A stretch of 64,000 nt of DNA. Origin: Geomonas azotofigens (GTDB lineage: Bacteria > Desulfobacterota > Desulfuromonadia > Geobacterales > Geobacteraceae). Every line of letters begins with the position of its first letter. Position 1 is the stretch's first letter. The translations under genes and the position numbers were made by a program. The stretch spans positions 124,001 through 188,000 of the forward strand of contig NZ_JAHLME010000007.1 in the NCBI RefSeq assembly GCF_018919395.1, written 5' to 3'. The notes below the pieces were generated by a model. The model made no database searches, was not told where the DNA came from, and was given only the letters and a program-made list of their open reading frames with translations. Shown here piece by piece: positions 35,742 to 44,356 of this stretch.

Positions 35742-35965
35742 GCGAAAAGCCTCAACGCAAAGACGCCAAGCCGCAAAGGCGCGAAGAAAAACCAATATCT
35801 TGTGTTTTCAGGCAAAACCCAGTATAAGAACCCGCCTGTGTTCCCGCTTTCCAGTCGTACTCTTAGAGATTCCCCCCGGCGCCTTTGCCTCTGATGTGCA
35901 AAAACGCTTAGTTTGTCCCTGCGCCTCTGCGGCTTTGCGCCTTTGCGTTAGAGCTTTTAGCCTTT
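35742..35965. repeat. Long inverted-repeat element of the CGCAAAG type
   Basis: The left arm (about 35743-35786) contains aacgcaaagacgccaagc and ccgcaaaggcgc. The right arm (about 35917-35965) read in reverse has aacgcaaaggcgcaaagc and cgcagaggcgc. The arms match over about 40 bp with a few mismatches and enclose about 130 bp of AT-richer DNA. It fills most of the 259-base gap after the second permease. It resembles the dispersed 'cgcaaaggcgcaaag' repeats in many bacteria. No gene is seen in it. Confidence 0.75.
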
Positions 35966-35990
35966 GTGCTTTTGTTTCAGGAGGTTCCCG

Positions 35991-36734
35991 TTGAGATTTC
36001 TTCGTCTGCCCAAGGACCGTATCGTCTGGCTGCTGCTCCTGGTTTCCCTGATCCTGTATCTGGCCGACTACTTCCTGTTCCCCCGCGCCGAGGAGATCGG
36101 CTTCAACTTCATGTCCAACGTGGCCTTCCTCCCGGTCTACGTCCTCTTCGTGACGCTCATGATCGAACGCGTGCTCAAGGAGCGCGAGCGCGAGGCGATG
36201 ATCAAGAAGCTGAACATGGTCATCGGGATCTTCTTCAGCGAGGTCGGTTCGCCGCTGCTGCGCGACCTGCACGACTTCTACCCCGACGGCCACGAACTCT
36301 CCCAAAAACTCGGGGTCACGGTGCGCTGGCGCGCGGAGGATTACCGCGCGGCCAGGGAATTCCTCAAGCAGCACGAAATCCGTCCCGATTCCCGCGCCGG
36401 CGACCTCTCCGCCCTCAGGGCCTTCCTGTGCGAAAAGAAAGGGGTCATGCTCTCCCTCATGGAGAACCCGAACCTGTTGGAGCACGAATCCTTCACCGAC
36501 CTCCTCTGGGCCGTTTTCCACCTGATCGAGGAACTGCAGGCCCGCCGCTCCCTTACCGGGCTCCCCGCCAGCGACATGGACCACTTAAGCGGTGACATGA
36601 AACGCGCCCACACCTACCTGCTCATGGAGTGGCTCTCCTACATGGCGCACCTGCAGAAGGACTACCCCTACCTCTTCTCGCTCGCGGTCCGCATGAACCC
36701 GATGAACCCGCAGGCGCACCCCGAGGTCACCTGA
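35991..36734 (+). CDS. Membrane-anchored protein of unknown function (247 aa)
   Basis: I do not recognise a family. The start is a TTG at 35991 behind a strong CAGGAGG; no ATG with a site is available. Two hydrophobic segments (about residues 9-25 and 36-56, the latter VAFLPVYVLFVTLMIERVL) are followed by a basic stretch (KEREREAMIKKLN) and a helical cytoplasmic domain of about 170 residues. The domain has no cysteine cluster or nucleotide motif that I can see. It stands between the ABC exporter operon and pheA. Confidence 0.75.
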   Translation: MRFLRLPKDRIVWLLLLVSLILYLADYFLFPRAEEIGFNFMSNVAFLPVYVLFVTLMIERVLKEREREAMIKKLNMVIGIFFSEVGSPLLRDLHDFYPDGHELSQKLGVTVRWRAEDYRAAREFLKQHEIRPDSRAGDLSALRAFLCEKKGVMLSLMENPNLLEHESFTDLLWAVFHLIEELQARRSLTGLPASDMDHLSGDMKRAHTYLLMEWLSYMAHLQKDYPYLFSLAVRMNPMNPQAHPEVT

Positions 36735-36749
36735 GAAAGAGAAAAAAAG

Positions 36750-36778
36750 TTGCATATTTGCGACGGGTGCCTTATAAG
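36750..36778 (+). promoter_or_regulatory. Sigma-70 promoter upstream of pheA
   Basis: TTGCAT, exactly 17 bases and TATAAG form a good promoter; transcription would start near 36785, about 45 bases before the TTG start of pheA. It would drive the aromatic amino acid operon. Confidence 0.65.
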
Positions 36779-36828
36779 TATCAGCTCCGCAAAAAGCCAC
36801 TATCCCTCCTGAAAGGTGACCAAAAGCT

Positions 36829-37908
36829 TTGAAAGAAAAGCAGACTCTGGCAAAACTCCGTCAGGACATAGATGCGGTGGACGATCGCATCCTGGAACTC
36901 CTCAACGAGCGGGCCAAGCTCGTGATGCAAGTCGGCGCGGTAAAGACGGAAAACCGCAGCGACTTCCACGTGCCCAGCCGCGAGAGGGAGATCTACGAGC
37001 GTCTCGCCGCGGCGAACCCCGGCCCCTTCCCGGCCGAGGCGGTGCGCGGCGTCTTCCGTGAAATCATCTCCGCGTCGCTGGCGCTGGAAAAGCCCTTGAA
37101 GGTCGCCTTCCTCGGCCCCAACGCCACCTTCAGCCACCTGGCCGCCATGCAGCACTTCGGCCTGTCGGCTTCTCTCTCGCCGGAGCGCTCCATTCCCGCC
37201 GTCTTCGAGGCGGTGGAAAAGGGGGAGGCGTACTACGGCGTCGTTCCGGTCGAGAACACGACCGAGGGGATGATCTCGCACACGCTCGACATGTTCATGG
37301 AGAGCGAACTGAAGATCAACGCCGAGGTCCTTTTGGAGGTGTCCCACTTCCTGCTCTCCAGGACCGGGCGCTTCGAGGACATCAAGAAGGTCTACTCGCA
37401 CCCGCAGCCCCTGGCCCAGTGCCGCAAGTGGCTCGCCGAGAACCTCCCCAACGTACCCTTGGTCGACGTCGCCTCCACGACGCTCGCCGCCCAGATCGTG
37501 GCCGAGGACTATACGGCAGCGGCCATCGCCAGCGAGTACGCCTCTTCCATCTACAACCTGAAGATCGTCAAGGCCCGCATCGAGGACCAGGTGAACAACT
37601 TCACCAGGTTCCTGGTTGTGGGGCGGAAGATGGCCGAGCGCAGCGGCGACGACAAGACCTCGCTCATGTTCTCGGTGCGCGACGAGCCCGGCATCCTGCA
37701 CCGGATGCTGGAGCCCTTCGCCAAGCGCGGCATCAACCTCTCCAAGATCGAGTCCCGCCCGCTCAAGAAGAAGGCCTGGGAATACATCTTCTATCTCGAC
37801 CTCTCCGGGCACATCTCCGATCCCGGCGTCGGCGAGGCGGTGCAGGACCTGTCCACGTGCTGCCAGTTCGTCAAGGTGCTGGGCTCGTACCCCCGGGCGC
37901 GCCAGTGA
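36829..37908 (+). CDS. pheA: Bifunctional chorismate mutase/prephenate dehydratase (P-protein)
   Basis: Three domains are visible. Chorismate mutase (residues 1-88) has LRQDIDAVDDRILELLNERA. Prephenate dehydratase (about 90-270) has VAFLGPNATFSHLAA, VVPVENTTEGMI and the TRFLVVG loop with the catalytic Thr-Arg-Phe. A C-terminal ACT domain (about 280-355) with GILHRMLEPFA and IESRP binds phenylalanine for feedback inhibition. It converts chorismate to phenylpyruvate in the cytoplasm. The start is a TTG at 36829 after AAAGGTGA; there is no suitable ATG. tyrA follows after 12 bases. Confidence 0.97.
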   Translation: MKEKQTLAKLRQDIDAVDDRILELLNERAKLVMQVGAVKTENRSDFHVPSREREIYERLAAANPGPFPAEAVRGVFREIISASLALEKPLKVAFLGPNATFSHLAAMQHFGLSASLSPERSIPAVFEAVEKGEAYYGVVPVENTTEGMISHTLDMFMESELKINAEVLLEVSHFLLSRTGRFEDIKKVYSHPQPLAQCRKWLAENLPNVPLVDVASTTLAAQIVAEDYTAAAIASEYASSIYNLKIVKARIEDQVNNFTRFLVVGRKMAERSGDDKTSLMFSVRDEPGILHRMLEPFAKRGINLSKIESRPLKKKAWEYIFYLDLSGHISDPGVGEAVQDLSTCCQFVKVLGSYPRARQ

Positions 37909-37920
37909 GGGGGAATTAGT

Positions 37921-38781
37921 ATGGTCCGGTTCAAGAAGATGGCCGTCATCGGCGTCGGGCTGATCGGCGGTTCCTTGGCCCGCGTGCTGCGCGAGAAGGG
38001 GGCCGTGGACGAGGTGGTCGGCGTCGGCCGCGGCGAGGCGAACCTGAAGCGCGGCGTGGAACTGGGCGTTCTGGACAGCTACACCACCGATGCCAGGGAG
38101 GGGGTGGCCGGAGCTGATCTCGTCTTCGTGGCCACACCGGTCTGCACCATACCGAAGGTGGTCGCCGAGATTGCGCCTTACCTGGCGCCCGGCTGCATCG
38201 TCACCGACGGCGGTTCCGTCAAGGAAACCGTGGTGACGGCCTGCGAGCCGCTCATGCCTAAGGGAACCTTCTTTGTCGGCGGCCATCCCATCGCCGGGAC
38301 CGAGCACTCCGGCGTCGAGGCCTCCTTTTCCACACTCTACGTGGGAAGGCGCTGCATCGTCACCCCCACCGCCAACACCGATCCGGTGGCGCTGGAGAAG
38401 GTGGTCGAGCTCTGGAAGGTGGCCGGTTCCACGGTGCCGCTCATGGATCCCGTGCAGCACGACCTGGTGGTCGCCGCCATCTCGCACCTGCCGCACATGG
38501 TGGCCTATTCGCTGGTGAACGCCGTGGATGGCTACGACCGTTTCGGCGGCGATCTGCTCTCCTTTTCCGCCGGTGGTTTCAGGGATTTCACCCGGATCGC
38601 GTCCTCGGACCCGGTCATGTGGCGCGACATCGCGCTTACCAACCGCGACGCGATCCTGGAGATGATGGACTTTTTCTCCGTGTACCTGGAGAAGCTGCGT
38701 GCCCTGGTGGCCCAAGGCGATGCCGACGGCCTGCAGGCGTTCTTCCTGAACTCCAAGCAGAAGCGGGACGCCATTCTCTAG
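37921..38781 (+). CDS. tyrA: Prephenate (or arogenate) dehydrogenase
   Basis: This 286-residue enzyme makes the tyrosine precursor. The NAD(P)-binding Gly motif is VIGVGLIGGSLAR at residues 10-22. The catalytic His region is GGHPIAGTEHSGVEA near residue 120, and SHLPHMVAYSL is another family segment. There is no chorismate mutase or ACT domain, so it is a monofunctional TyrA. Prephenate versus arogenate preference cannot be read with confidence. GGGGGA precedes the ATG. Confidence 0.95.
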   Translation: MVRFKKMAVIGVGLIGGSLARVLREKGAVDEVVGVGRGEANLKRGVELGVLDSYTTDAREGVAGADLVFVATPVCTIPKVVAEIAPYLAPGCIVTDGGSVKETVVTACEPLMPKGTFFVGGHPIAGTEHSGVEASFSTLYVGRRCIVTPTANTDPVALEKVVELWKVAGSTVPLMDPVQHDLVVAAISHLPHMVAYSLVNAVDGYDRFGGDLLSFSAGGFRDFTRIASSDPVMWRDIALTNRDAILEMMDFFSVYLEKLRALVAQGDADGLQAFFLNSKQKRDAIL

Positions 38782-38843
38782 TAGCGGACCGCAAGCGGCA
38801 AACCCGACGGTCTGACCAGGTCCGACACAACGCGAGGTGCTTC

Positions 38844-40133
38844 ATGCAAAGCTACACCGTTCAACCCGCCAAGAGCGTGCGCGGCGAAATCCGCGTTCCG
38901 GGCGACAAGTCCATATCGCACCGCTCCATCATGTTCGGCTCCATCGCCAACGGCGTGACCAAGGTTTCGGGCTTTCTGCGCGGCGAGGACGCCCTCGCCA
39001 CCCTGGAGGCCTTCCGCGCCATGGGCGTGCAGATCGACGACGACGGCGAGACGGTGACCATCGTGGGCAAGGGGCTGCACGGACTCGAGGAACCGACCGA
39101 CGTCCTCGACTGCGGCAACTCCGGCACCTCGATGCGGCTCCTCACCGGCCTCTTGGCCGGCCAGAGCTTCTTCTCGGTCCTCTCCGGCGACAAGTACCTG
39201 CGCGCCCGCCCCATGAAGCGCGTGGTCGGTCCGCTCTCCAAGATGGGCGCCCGCATCGGCGGCCGCGCCGGCGGGGAAAAGGCGCCGCTCGCCATCCAGG
39301 GCTCCAAGCTGAAGGGTATCGAGTACGACTCCCCGGTCTCCAGCGCCCAGGTTAAGTCCGCCATCATGCTGGCGGGACTCTATGCGGAGGGCGAGACGGT
39401 GGTGCGCGAACCGCACCTCTCCCGCGACCACTCGGAGCGGATGCTGCGCGCTTTCGGCGCCCACGTGGAGACCTTCCCCGGCGGCGTCAAGGTCCGCGGC
39501 GGTGCCGAGTTGACCGGGCGCGACATCGTCGTCCCCGGCGACATTTCCTCGGCCGCCTTCTTCATGGTCGCGGCATCGATCGTCCCGGGCGCCGAACTCG
39601 TCATCAAGGGGGTGGGCATCAACCCGACCCGCACCGGCATCATCGACATCCTGAAGGGGATGGGGGCTGACCTGGAACTTCTGAACGAGCGCGACGAGAC
39701 CGGCGAACCGGTGGCGGACATCCGGGTGCGCCATGCGCAGTTGAAGGCCATGGCCATCTCGGGCGAGGTGGTGCCCCGCGCCATCGACGAGTTCCCGGCC
39801 ATCTGCGTCGCGGCGGCTCTCGCCCAGGGGACTACCGTGGTAAGCGGCGCGGAGGAACTGCGGGTCAAGGAAACCGACCGCATCACGGCCATGGCCGACA
39901 ATCTCAGGCGGGCCGGGGTCACCGTGGTGGAGACACCGGACGGCATGGAAATAACCGGCGTATCCGCCCTCAAGGCGTGCGCCGCAGACAGCTTCGGCGA
40001 TCACCGCATCGCCATGTCCATGATGGTGGCAGGGCTGGTCGCGCAGGGGGAGACCACCATCTCCGACGTCGACTGCATCGCCACCTCGTTCCCCGGCTTC
40101 CGTGAACTTCTCGAGGGGGTAGTACAGCGTTGA
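38844..40133 (+). CDS. aroA: 3-phosphoshikimate 1-carboxyvinyltransferase (EPSP synthase)
   Basis: This 429-residue enzyme joins shikimate 3-phosphate with PEP. Signatures are VPGDKSISHRS, LDCGNSGTSMRLLTGLLAG, GDKYLRARPMKRVV and LRVKETDRITAMA, with SFGDHRIAMSMMVAGL at the end. The frame is open upstream, but the ATG at 38844 has GAGGTG before it. Its TGA overlaps the TTG of cmk. Gly and Ala positions in CGNSGTSMRLL determine glyphosate class; class assignment would need alignment. Confidence 0.97.
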   Translation: MQSYTVQPAKSVRGEIRVPGDKSISHRSIMFGSIANGVTKVSGFLRGEDALATLEAFRAMGVQIDDDGETVTIVGKGLHGLEEPTDVLDCGNSGTSMRLLTGLLAGQSFFSVLSGDKYLRARPMKRVVGPLSKMGARIGGRAGGEKAPLAIQGSKLKGIEYDSPVSSAQVKSAIMLAGLYAEGETVVREPHLSRDHSERMLRAFGAHVETFPGGVKVRGGAELTGRDIVVPGDISSAAFFMVAASIVPGAELVIKGVGINPTRTGIIDILKGMGADLELLNERDETGEPVADIRVRHAQLKAMAISGEVVPRAIDEFPAICVAAALAQGTTVVSGAEELRVKETDRITAMADNLRRAGVTVVETPDGMEITGVSALKACAADSFGDHRIAMSMMVAGLVAQGETTISDVDCIATSFPGFRELLEGVVQR

Positions 40134-40831
40134 GTGCAGTGAGAGAAAACGGCGTCATCGTAGCCATAGACGGACCCTCCGGGGCGGGCAAGAGCAGCCT
40201 CACCAGGCTTTTGGCCCGGCGCCTTGGTTACATTCACATCGATACCGGCGCCATGTTCCGCGCCGTCGCCCTCATGTCCAAGCGTGCCGGCATCGCCAGC
40301 GACGACGACGCGGGGCTGGCCGAACTGTGCCGCGGGCTGGAAATCACCTTCGTGCGGGACGGCGAGAGCTGCCGGGTCCTGGCCAACGGCGAGGACGTCT
40401 CCACCGAGATCCGCACCGAGGAGATCGGCCTGCTTACCTCCGCCATCTCGGCCAGAAAGCCGGTGCGCGACGCGCTCCTGGCCATGCAGCGCGCCATGGG
40501 GACCAAAGGGGGCGTGATCCTCGAGGGACGCGATATCGGTACCGTGGTCTTTCCGGATGCCGAGGTGAAGTTCTTCCTCTCTGCGAGCGCCGAGGAACGC
40601 GGCCGGCGCCGCTACCTGGAACTGGCCGCGCGCGGCGATGCGGCCACCCTCGAGGAGACCATCGCCAAGGTGATCCAGCGCGACCGCCAGGACGAGGGAC
40701 GCGAGCACGCTCCGCTCAGGCAGGCCGATGACGCGCTCCCCATCGATTCCACCAGCCTCTCCATAGGCGAGGTGCTGACCGTCATGGAGAACGCCGTGCG
40801 CGAGCGCCTGGCACAGGGCGACAAGGGGTAA
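40130..40831 (+). CDS. cmk: Cytidylate kinase
   Basis: This 233-residue enzyme phosphorylates CMP and dCMP. The P-loop is AIDGPSGAGKSSLTRLLA. Other signatures are HIDTGAMFRAVAL, EGRDIGTVVFPDAEVKFFL and the Arg-rich lid RDRQDEGRE. The start is the TTG at 40130, which overlaps the aroA TGA (TTGA) and has GGGGGT 7-9 bases before it; GTG at 40139 is less likely. aroA-cmk linkage is common in bacteria. Confidence 0.96.
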   Translation: MSAVRENGVIVAIDGPSGAGKSSLTRLLARRLGYIHIDTGAMFRAVALMSKRAGIASDDDAGLAELCRGLEITFVRDGESCRVLANGEDVSTEIRTEEIGLLTSAISARKPVRDALLAMQRAMGTKGGVILEGRDIGTVVFPDAEVKFFLSASAEERGRRRYLELAARGDAATLEETIAKVIQRDRQDEGREHAPLRQADDALPIDSTSLSIGEVLTVMENAVRERLAQGDKG

Positions 40832-40833
40832 CC

Positions 40834-41685
40834 ATGGAAGTGATACTTGCCAAACACGCCGGTTTTTGCTTTGGCGTCAAAAGGGCCACCCATCTCGCCT
40901 TCGACGCGGCCGACAAGGGGGGCGATACCTGCACCCTGGGGCCGATCATCCACTCCCCGCAGGTGGTGCAGCGGCTCGAGGAGATGGGGGTGAAATCGGT
41001 CGAGGACGTGGCCGAGATCAAAAGCGGCAGCACCGTCATCATCCGCTCCCACGGCGTCGCCGCCGAGGAACTGGAAGCCGTCGTGCGCGCCGACCTGGCC
41101 ATCGTCGACGCCACCTGCCCCTTCGTGAAAAAGGCGCAGGAACACGTGGCGACGCTCTCCAGGGAAGGGTACGACGTGGTCGTGGTGGGGGACGCCGTGC
41201 ATCCGGAGGTGCAGGGAATCGTCTCCTACGCCACCGGCCGGGTCTACGTGGTCAGCTCCGGCAAGGACGTGGAAAGGCTGCCGCGCATGGCCAAGATGGG
41301 GGTCGTGGCGCAGACCACGCAGTCTTTCGAGCACTTGAACGAGGTGGTTGCCGCCTGCCTCGCCCGCGGCGGCGAGACCAGGGTCTACAACACCATCTGC
41401 GACGCCACCGCGGTGCGCCAGGAAGAGGCCAAGAAGCTGGCCAGCGAGGTTGACTGCATGATCGTGATCGGCGGCTTCAACAGCGCCAACACCAAGCGCC
41501 TCGCCCAGATCTGCCGGGAGTTTTTGCCGCGCACCCACCACATCGAGACCGCCGGGCAGATAGATCCGGCCTGGTTCGACGGGGTGCAGCGAGTCGGCGT
41601 GACCGCAGGGGCTTCCACCCCGAAGTGGTTGATCGACGAAGTGACGGAAAGAATTTCGGCCATCGACAAGGATAAAATAGGTTGA
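40834..41685 (+). CDS. ispH: 4-hydroxy-3-methylbut-2-enyl diphosphate reductase
   Basis: This 283-residue Fe-S enzyme makes IPP and DMAPP at the end of the MEP isoprenoid pathway. The three conserved cysteines that hold the cluster are in KHAGFCFGVKRA (C12), DATCPFVKKAQ (about C96) and NTICDATAVRQ (about C190). The HxxH-type His residues are in SPQVV/SHGVAAE and GDAVHPEVQG. The catalytic TQS is in QTTQSFEHL. It lies 2 bases after cmk and precedes rpsA; ispH-rpsA neighbourhood or fusion is known in Clostridia. Confidence 0.97.
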   Translation: MEVILAKHAGFCFGVKRATHLAFDAADKGGDTCTLGPIIHSPQVVQRLEEMGVKSVEDVAEIKSGSTVIIRSHGVAAEELEAVVRADLAIVDATCPFVKKAQEHVATLSREGYDVVVVGDAVHPEVQGIVSYATGRVYVVSSGKDVERLPRMAKMGVVAQTTQSFEHLNEVVAACLARGGETRVYNTICDATAVRQEEAKKLASEVDCMIVIGGFNSANTKRLAQICREFLPRTHHIETAGQIDPAWFDGVQRVGVTAGASTPKWLIDEVTERISAIDKDKIG

Positions 41686-41709
41686 TATTTTTGTCCGATG
41701 TGCTAAATT
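41682..41709 (+). promoter_or_regulatory. Possible sigma-70 promoter for rpsA
   Basis: TTGATA (41682-41687), 16 bases and TAAATT (41704-41709) overlap the ispH stop codon. It would give rpsA a promoter of its own within the operon. Confidence 0.5.
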
Positions 41710-41753
41710 AGCTCGATTTTATATGGAGATTACACGAGGGGGTAACGGTTTCA

Positions 41754-43508
41754 ATGGGTGAAGAAAAACGTACGTTCAAGAAAAAAGATATGCCGATTAG
41801 GCGGTTACACGATAATGACGAGGAGCTGGACCAGGCAGAAATGGGTGGCGAGTTTGCTGACCTCTTCCAGGACAGTCTGAGGCAGCCGCAGAGCGGGGAA
41901 GTCGTCAAGGCGGTCGTGGTTCAGATCGAGCAGGACGTGGTACTGGTTGACGTCGGCTACAAGTCCGAAGGCGCCATCCGCATCGGCGAGTTCATCGACG
42001 AGAACGGCGAACTGACCGTCAAGGTCGGCGACGAGGTCAACGTCTACTTCGAGCGCGGTGAGAACATCCGCGGCCACATGGTCCTTTCCAAGAAGAAGGC
42101 CGATTCCCAGGTAGCCTGGGAAGCCATCGCCGCTGCCGGCGAAGGCGGCACCATCGAAGGCAAGATCACCGGCAAGGTCAAAGGCGGCATGACCGTCGAT
42201 GTCGGCGTCGAGGCGTTCCTCCCGGCTTCGCAGGTTGACCTGCGTCCCGGCGGCAACATGGACCGCTTCGTCGGCCAGACCTACGAGTTCCGCATCCTCA
42301 AGCTGAACAGAAAGCGCGGCAACCTGGTGCTGTCCCGTCGCGTGCTGCTCGAGGAGGAGCGCGACAAGGCGAGGACCGAGACCCTGGCGACCCTGAAAGA
42401 GGGCGACATCGTCAGCGGCGTGGTGAAGAACATCGCCGAGTACGGCGCGTTCGTTGACCTGGGCGGCGTCGACGGCCTGCTGCACGTCACCGACATGTCC
42501 TGGGGCCGCCTCGGCCACCCCTCCGAGATGGTCAAGGTGGGCGACACCCTGAACGTCATGGTGCTCAAGTACGACCGCGAGAAAGGGAAGATCTCCCTGG
42601 GCCTCAAGCAGACCGTGCCCGATCCGTGGCTCAACGTCTCCGATCGCTACCAGGAAGGCGAGCGCGTGCGCGGCAAGGTCGTGAGCCTCACCGACTACGG
42701 CGCATTCATCTCCCTCGAGGACGGCATCGAAGGCCTGGTGCACGTCTCCGAGATGTCCTGGACCCGTCGCGTGCGTCATCCGTCCGAAATCCTCAAGGTA
42801 GGTGAGGAAGTCGAGGCGGTGATCCTGGGCGTCGATCCGGGCAACCGCAGGATCTCGCTCGGTCTCAAGCAGACCGAGGTCAACCCCTGGACCGTGATCG
42901 GCGAGCGCTACCCGGTCGGCACCAAGATCGAGGGGCAGATCAAGAACATCACCGACTTCGGCGTCTTCATCGGCATCGAGGACGGCATCGACGGCCTGGT
43001 CCACGTCTCCGACATCTCCTGGACCCGTCGCGTGAAGCACCCGGGCGAGCTGTTCAGCAAGGGGCAGACCGTGCAGGCCGTGGTTCTCAACATCGACGTG
43101 GAGAACGAGCGTCTCTCCCTGGGCATCAAGCAGCTGGTTCAGGATCCGTGGGAAGAGATCCCCAGGAAGTACAAGCCGGGCTCCAAGGTCAGGGGCAAGG
43201 TGACCTCCGTGACCGACTTCGGCATCTTCGTCGAGATCGAGGAAGGGATCGAAGGCCTCATCCACGTCTCCGAGATCTCCTACGAGAAAGTAGCCTCCCC
43301 GAAAGACTTCGCCAACGTGGGTGACGAACTCGAGGCCGTGGTGCTGAACGTGGATATGGTCGACAAGAAGATCGCCCTTTCCATCAAGGCGCTGCAGACC
43401 GCCATGGAGAAAGCCGAAATCGCTTCCTACATGGGGAGCCAGGGTGAGGCAACCTCCAGCTTCGGCGACCTCCTCAAGGAGAAGCTGAAGAAGAGCACTG
43501 AAGAATAG
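41754..43508 (+). CDS. rpsA: 30S ribosomal protein S1 (six S1 domains)
   Basis: This 584-residue protein has six S1 RNA-binding domains of about 70-85 residues, starting near residues 46, 130, 216, 301, 388 and 475. Domains 3-6 have the typical YGAF/FGVF and LVHVSEMSW-type signatures (EYGAFVDL, DYGAFISL, DFGVFIGI, DFGIFVEI). Domains 1 and 2 are more diverged, as in other S1 proteins, where they bind the 30S subunit. It aids translation initiation on structured mRNA. The ribosome binding site is GAGGGGGT, 9-10 bases before the ATG. Codon use has more 'ctg/ggc/aag' as expected for a highly expressed gene. Confidence 0.98.
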   Translation: MGEEKRTFKKKDMPIRRLHDNDEELDQAEMGGEFADLFQDSLRQPQSGEVVKAVVVQIEQDVVLVDVGYKSEGAIRIGEFIDENGELTVKVGDEVNVYFERGENIRGHMVLSKKKADSQVAWEAIAAAGEGGTIEGKITGKVKGGMTVDVGVEAFLPASQVDLRPGGNMDRFVGQTYEFRILKLNRKRGNLVLSRRVLLEEERDKARTETLATLKEGDIVSGVVKNIAEYGAFVDLGGVDGLLHVTDMSWGRLGHPSEMVKVGDTLNVMVLKYDREKGKISLGLKQTVPDPWLNVSDRYQEGERVRGKVVSLTDYGAFISLEDGIEGLVHVSEMSWTRRVRHPSEILKVGEEVEAVILGVDPGNRRISLGLKQTEVNPWTVIGERYPVGTKIEGQIKNITDFGVFIGIEDGIDGLVHVSDISWTRRVKHPGELFSKGQTVQAVVLNIDVENERLSLGIKQLVQDPWEEIPRKYKPGSKVRGKVTSVTDFGIFVEIEEGIEGLIHVSEISYEKVASPKDFANVGDELEAVVLNVDMVDKKIALSIKALQTAMEKAEIASYMGSQGEATSSFGDLLKEKLKKSTEE

Positions 43509-43562
43509 ACCAGTCACTTCGCCGACTGAGTAATCTTATAGGTTCATATTTGAGGTGTGTAC

Positions 43563-43844
43563 ATGACTAAGAGCGAATTGATCGACAAACTGGTGGAAGT
43601 ACGCGGCGCTCTGACCCGCAAGGATTCGGAGGCTGTGGTCTCCATGGTGTTCGACGCCATGAGCGAGGCCCTCACCAAGGGTGACAAGGTTGAGATCCGC
43701 GGCTTTGGCAGCTTCACCATCCGTGACCGCGAGCCGCGCGAGGCGAGGAACCCGAAGAGCGGTGAGATCGTCAGCATCCCGAGCAAGAAGACCCCGTTCT
43801 TCAAGACCGGGAAAGACCTGCGGGAGCGCGTGAACAACCTCTAG
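43563..43844 (+). CDS. ihfB: Integration host factor beta subunit
   Basis: This 93-residue DNA-bending protein starts MTKSELIDKL and has GFGSFTIRDREPREARNPKSGE, the HU/IHF arm region, with Pro in the NPKSGE turn. The beta assignment follows from the N-terminus and from its position after rpsA, as in enterobacteria. The start is the ATG at 43563, 6 bases after GAGGTG; a GTG at 43557 falls too near this site. IHF also helps sigma-54 promoters, of which candidates are seen in this window. Confidence 0.93.
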   Translation: MTKSELIDKLVEVRGALTRKDSEAVVSMVFDAMSEALTKGDKVEIRGFGSFTIRDREPREARNPKSGEIVSIPSKKTPFFKTGKDLRERVNNL

Positions 43845-43865
43845 CAGCAGCAACCGACGGGATCG

Positions 43866-43952
43866 GCCCGGATGGCGGAATTGGTAGACGCAACGGACTT
43901 AAAATCCGTCGGCCTCGCAGCCGTGCCGGTTCGACCCCGGCTCCGGGCACCA
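43866..43952 (+). tRNA. tRNA-Leu (anticodon UAA)
   Basis: The acceptor stem GCCCGGA pairs fully with TCCGGGC, and CCA is encoded. The D-arm has TTGGTAGACGC, the anticodon stem is ACGGA/TCCGT with loop CTTAAAA (anticodon TAA), a long variable arm GGCCTCGCAGCC shows a class II tRNA, and the T-arm has GGTTCGACCCC. It reads UUA codons, which are rare in this GC-rich genome. Confidence 0.98.
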
Positions 43953-43973
43953 CGGTACATCAACAACAGCAAG

Positions 43974-44003
43974 AAGGGCTATGTTCACGCATAGCCCTTT
44001 TTC
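43974..44003 (+). terminator. Terminator after tRNA-Leu
   Basis: The arms aagggctatg and catagccctt are perfect around ttcacg and are followed by TTTTCTTT. It closes the ihfB-tRNA unit. Confidence 0.9.
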
Positions 44004-44301
44004 TTTGCGGTTACACACTGATTATGGCGAACGACGAGAAGGCTGGCTCTTTCCCTTGACCCTCAAGGAGGGGGAACTGGCGCCGCCCCCCACGCCCGGC
44101 GAGCCGGATCCGGACTACGTCGATGAGTCCTACCCCGGCTACGCGAGCTTCGTCCCCTGCGGCAAGGTCGCCCCTGACGGCAGGCCGTGGGACGAGGAAT
44201 TCGCCGGCGAGATCGCCTTTTTCGACGCGGTCGATCAACTCCCCCTCTGGGCCAGCCGTGGACTGACCCTGGAGGAGATCATCGAACGGGCGCGGTCATG
44301 A
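43981..44301 (+). CDS. Hypothetical protein (up to 106 aa), start uncertain
   Basis: I do not recognise the family. The frame from about 44040 to the TGA at 44301 has strong GC-rich third codon positions, as the other genes do, and ends in a likely helix (LTLEEIIERARS). The middle is rich in Pro, Asp and Tyr (PGEPDPDYVDESYPGYA). The first ATG at 43981 lies inside the tRNA terminator hairpin and has no ribosome binding site, so the true start may be later (for example TTG near 44056) or the gene may be a remnant. Confidence 0.4.
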   Translation: MFTHSPFSLRLHTDYGERREGWLFPLTLKEGELAPPPTPGEPDPDYVDESYPGYASFVPCGKVAPDGRPWDEEFAGEIAFFDAVDQLPLWASRGLTLEEIIERARS

Positions 44302-44356
44302 CCTATCGCAAAGGCTCGACGCCCTCCGGGGCATTTCAAAAACAAAGGGGACAACA

